DNA from: an uncultured Eubacteriales bacterium
GTDB lineage: Bacteria > Bacillota > Clostridia > Oscillospirales > Oscillospiraceae
DNA length: 5,977 nt
NCBI GenBank assembly: GCA_900543085.1
Contig: UQQF01000078.1
Location: 1-5,977, forward strand
Direction: 5' to 3'
Of this stretch, positions 3,836 through 5,977 are shown in pieces. Position 1 is the first letter of the stretch. Every line of letters begins with the position of its first letter. The position numbers and the translations under genes are program-made. Under the pieces are notes generated by a model. The model made no database searches and was not told where the DNA came from. It saw only the letters and a program-made list of their open reading frames with translations.

Positions 3836-5977
3836 TTACGCCTTGACTTGCTTGAGGGCTTCCAGCACTACCTCGGGCAGAGCCGGGACGCGTGTGATGC
3901 GCGCGCCGGTGGCGTTGTAGATGGCGTTCAGGATGGCCGGGTGCGGGGCGTCCAGCGGAGCCTCGCCGCAGCCGGAAGCGCCGTAGGGGCCGTTCGGGCG
4001 CGGGTGGTTGGTCTGGTACACCAGCTCGATGTCATCGGGGGCGTCGTTCGGGTAGGGTATGCCGCACTTGGCCAGCGTGGTGTGCTTCTTGAGGTCTTCA
4101 AAGTCCTCGGTCAGCGCGAGGCCGATGCCCTGGACAAGGCCGCCGTAGAAGTTGCCGTCCACGGCCAGCTTGTTGAGGATGGTGCCGCAGTCGGCCACGG
4201 CGGTGAACTTCTCGACCTTGACCTTGCCGGTCTCGGTATTGACCGCGACCTCGGGCAGGAAGATGGTGTACATGTAGCTCGGGAACGGGTCGCCCTGGCT
4301 GGTGGCCTGGTCGAGCGCGACACTGGCGGTGTAGGTGTAGATGCCGACGGCGTGGGTGTCTATGCCCTCCGCGACCATCTCGTCATAGGTGCGGTAGGTG
4401 CCGTCCGGCTTGCGCATGGCCTTGAGCAGGTTCTCGCAGGCCACCTTCGTGGCGGAGCCGGTCATGACCGTGGAGCGGCTGCCGCCGGCGGGGCCGGAGT
4501 TCGGCGTGAGCTTGGTGTCGTTCATCTCGAGGTGGATCATCTCGGGGGTGAAGCCGGCCTGACGCAGGGTCTCATGTCCGGCGGTGAGCGTGGCGATGTC
4601 CGCGCCCTGGCCGTGATCCTCCCAGGAGTTGCGCAGCGTGACGGTGCCGTCCGGGTTCAGGTCCGCCCAGCACTCGGAGGCGTCGGAGTTGTCAAGGCCG
4701 CAGCCGTAGACGCCCAGCGAGACGCCGACGCCGTACTTTATCTTGCCGTCGCTGGCGGCGTTCTTCTCCGCCACGCGCTTCTTCGCGGCCTCGTAGTACG
4801 GCCTGGCGAGGTTGAACAGATCCTCCTCGCAGTAGACGTCGGGACGGCAGCCGTTGGGAGTGCGGGAGTCCTCGCTCTCCTTGTAGCAGTTCATGGCGCG
4901 GAACTCAAACGGGTCTATGCCCAGCTTGGCGGCCATGACGTCCATGGCGATGTCGCTGCCCATGAAGCTCTGCGGCGAGCCGTAGGCGCGGAAGGCGCTG
5001 CCCCAGGCGTGGTTGGTGAACACCGTCGTGCTCTTGTTGCGGATGGTCGGGATGTCCACGCCCGCGCCGACGAACTGGCTGAGACGGTGGGTCAGCAGGT
5101 CGCCGAACTCGCTGTACGGGCCGTGGTCGATGTAGTTGTCGCCCCAGAGCGCCAGCACCTTGCCGTTGTCGTCGGCGGCGAGCTTGATGTGCAGGAAGCC
5201 CGGGCTGCGCTTGCCGGTGTAGGTGATGGACTGGTACATGTTGAAGTTGAGGCTGACCGGCCTCTGGCAGACGAGCGCCGCCACGCCGAGTATGCCCTCG
5301 TTGGTGGGCGAGAACTTGTAGCCGAAGGTGCCGCCCGAGTGGTTCTGCACCAGGCGCAGCTTATCCAGCGGCACGCCGATGCCGTCGGCTATCATGGGGG
5401 AGTGCAGGTGTATGCCGATGCTCTTGGAGTGGATGGTCAGCATGCCGTCCTCGTCTATGTAGGCGTAGCCGTTGTCCGGCTCCAGGAACAGGTGGGGCTG
5501 GCGCGAGCAGTAGCTCTCGACCTCTACCACGTTGGGCGCGCTGTCAAAGTCAAAGTCGGGACCCTTGATGCAGTTGGTCTCGTAGTAGGCGTTGGGCGTG
5601 CCGGGGTGGATCTCTATCGCGTCGGGCGCGAGGGCTTCCGGCGCGCTCATGTACGCGGGCAGCACCTCGAGGTCGACCTTGACGTGCTTGGCGGCCTCGC
5701 GCGCGTGCTCCTCGGTGTCGGCGGCGACTATCGCGATGGCGTCGCCGTACTGGAACACCTTCTCATCGCAGAGTATCGGGCGATCCCAGCCGTCGCACTT
5801 GTTGTTATACGGCAGCATGACCAGGCCGTTTATGCGGTTCTTGCCCGGGACGTCCTTGGCGGTGATGACCTTGAACACGCCGGGCATCTTCTCGGCCTCG
5901 GAGGTGTCGACGCCCTTGATGTTCGCGTGGCTGACCTCGGCCTGGACCAGCGCGAGGCGCAGGGTGTTCTCGGGCAT
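3836..5977 (-). CDS. MOP-type molybdenum aldehyde oxidoreductase, C-terminal 713 residues (5' partial)
   Basis: This xanthine-oxidase-family enzyme oxidises aldehydes to carboxylic acids using molybdopterin cytosine dinucleotide. It aligns closely, by memory, with the D. gigas MOP protein (907 residues) from about residue 204 to the end; shared stretches include VSHANIKG and DGWDRPILCDEKVFQYGD. Visible cofactor motifs are GGTFGYKF (215-222), AFRAYGSPQ (328-336), DHGQGAD (454-460) and NSGPAGGSR (493-501). E672 in GCGEAPL matches catalytic Glu869 of D. gigas MOP. F222, F291, L294 and Y332 match substrate-pocket residues F425, F494, L497 and Y535, so an active aldehyde oxidase is likely. The ATG at 5977 is an internal Met at the window edge; about 200 residues carrying two [2Fe-2S] domains should lie upstream. 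The family has no FAD domain, so electrons must go to a partner such as the product of 316-2595. The stop is TAA, followed by a hairpin. Confidence 0.95.
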   Translation of the reverse strand: MPENTLRLALVQAEVSHANIKGVDTSEAEKMPGVFKVITAKDVPGKNRINGLVMLPYNNKCDGWDRPILCDEKVFQYGDAIAIVAADTEEHAREAAKHVKVDLEVLPAYMSAPEALAPDAIEIHPGTPNAYYETNCIKGPDFDFDSAPNVVEVESYCSRQPHLFLEPDNGYAYIDEDGMLTIHSKSIGIHLHSPMIADGIGVPLDKLRLVQNHSGGTFGYKFSPTNEGILGVAALVCQRPVSLNFNMYQSITYTGKRSPGFLHIKLAADDNGKVLALWGDNYIDHGPYSEFGDLLTHRLSQFVGAGVDIPTIRNKSTTVFTNHAWGSAFRAYGSPQSFMGSDIAMDVMAAKLGIDPFEFRAMNCYKESEDSRTPNGCRPDVYCEEDLFNLARPYYEAAKKRVAEKNAASDGKIKYGVGVSLGVYGCGLDNSDASECWADLNPDGTVTLRNSWEDHGQGADIATLTAGHETLRQAGFTPEMIHLEMNDTKLTPNSGPAGGSRSTVMTGSATKVACENLLKAMRKPDGTYRTYDEMVAEGIDTHAVGIYTYTASVALDQATSQGDPFPSYMYTIFLPEVAVNTETGKVKVEKFTAVADCGTILNKLAVDGNFYGGLVQGIGLALTEDFEDLKKHTTLAKCGIPYPNDAPDDIELVYQTNHPRPNGPYGASGCGEAPLDAPHPAILNAIYNATGARITRVPALPEVVLEALKQVKA

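Overview
The window holds four leftward (minus-strand) genes from a GC-rich anaerobic bacterium, in transcription order: the molybdopterin domain of an aldehyde oxidoreductase of the Desulfovibrio gigas MOP type (3836-5977, 5' part outside the window); a lipoprotein with no recognised function (2669-3757); a 759-residue multi-cluster iron-sulfur protein (316-2595); and a 73-residue protein with two CxxC knuckles (91-312). No plus-strand gene, RNA gene, insertion sequence or CRISPR array was seen. The long plus-strand open frames are shadows of these genes.

The organism cannot be fixed from sequence alone. GC content is high, yet Ile is often written ATA (about half of Ile codons in the iron-sulfur gene by hand count, about a third in the oxidoreductase gene). 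The lipoprotein has a Pro/Ala/Glu/Thr-rich linker after its lipid anchor, as in many gut Clostridia. A GC-rich, anaerobic, Clostridia-like gut bacterium is my best guess; Desulfovibrionaceae and Synergistota remain possible.

Layout: positions 4-36 are an Illumina Nextera Tn5 adapter, so biology starts at about 37. Positions 37-88 are a C/G-rich inverted-repeat region cut by the adapter. The 73-aa gene follows the iron-sulfur gene with a 3-bp gap, and its Shine-Dalgarno contains the upstream stop codon. The 73 bp between the lipoprotein and iron-sulfur genes show no terminator. The 78 bp between the oxidoreductase and lipoprotein genes hold a perfect hairpin and an overlapping promoter-like sequence.

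Working model: MOP-type oxidoreductases carry molybdenum cofactor and two [2Fe-2S] clusters but no FAD, so they need an outside electron partner. The iron-sulfur protein is a good candidate. It has a GltD-like N-terminus, a ferredoxin-like dicluster and two complete HdrB-type CCG domains, but the flavin/NAD-binding part between them is shrunken and lacks its nucleotide fingerprint. The 73-aa protein resembles what I recall as the DVU_1557 family redox protein, which lies beside the MOP gene in Desulfovibrio. To my knowledge the pathway has no experimentally defined function. The lipoprotein inside the cluster is the least expected member.
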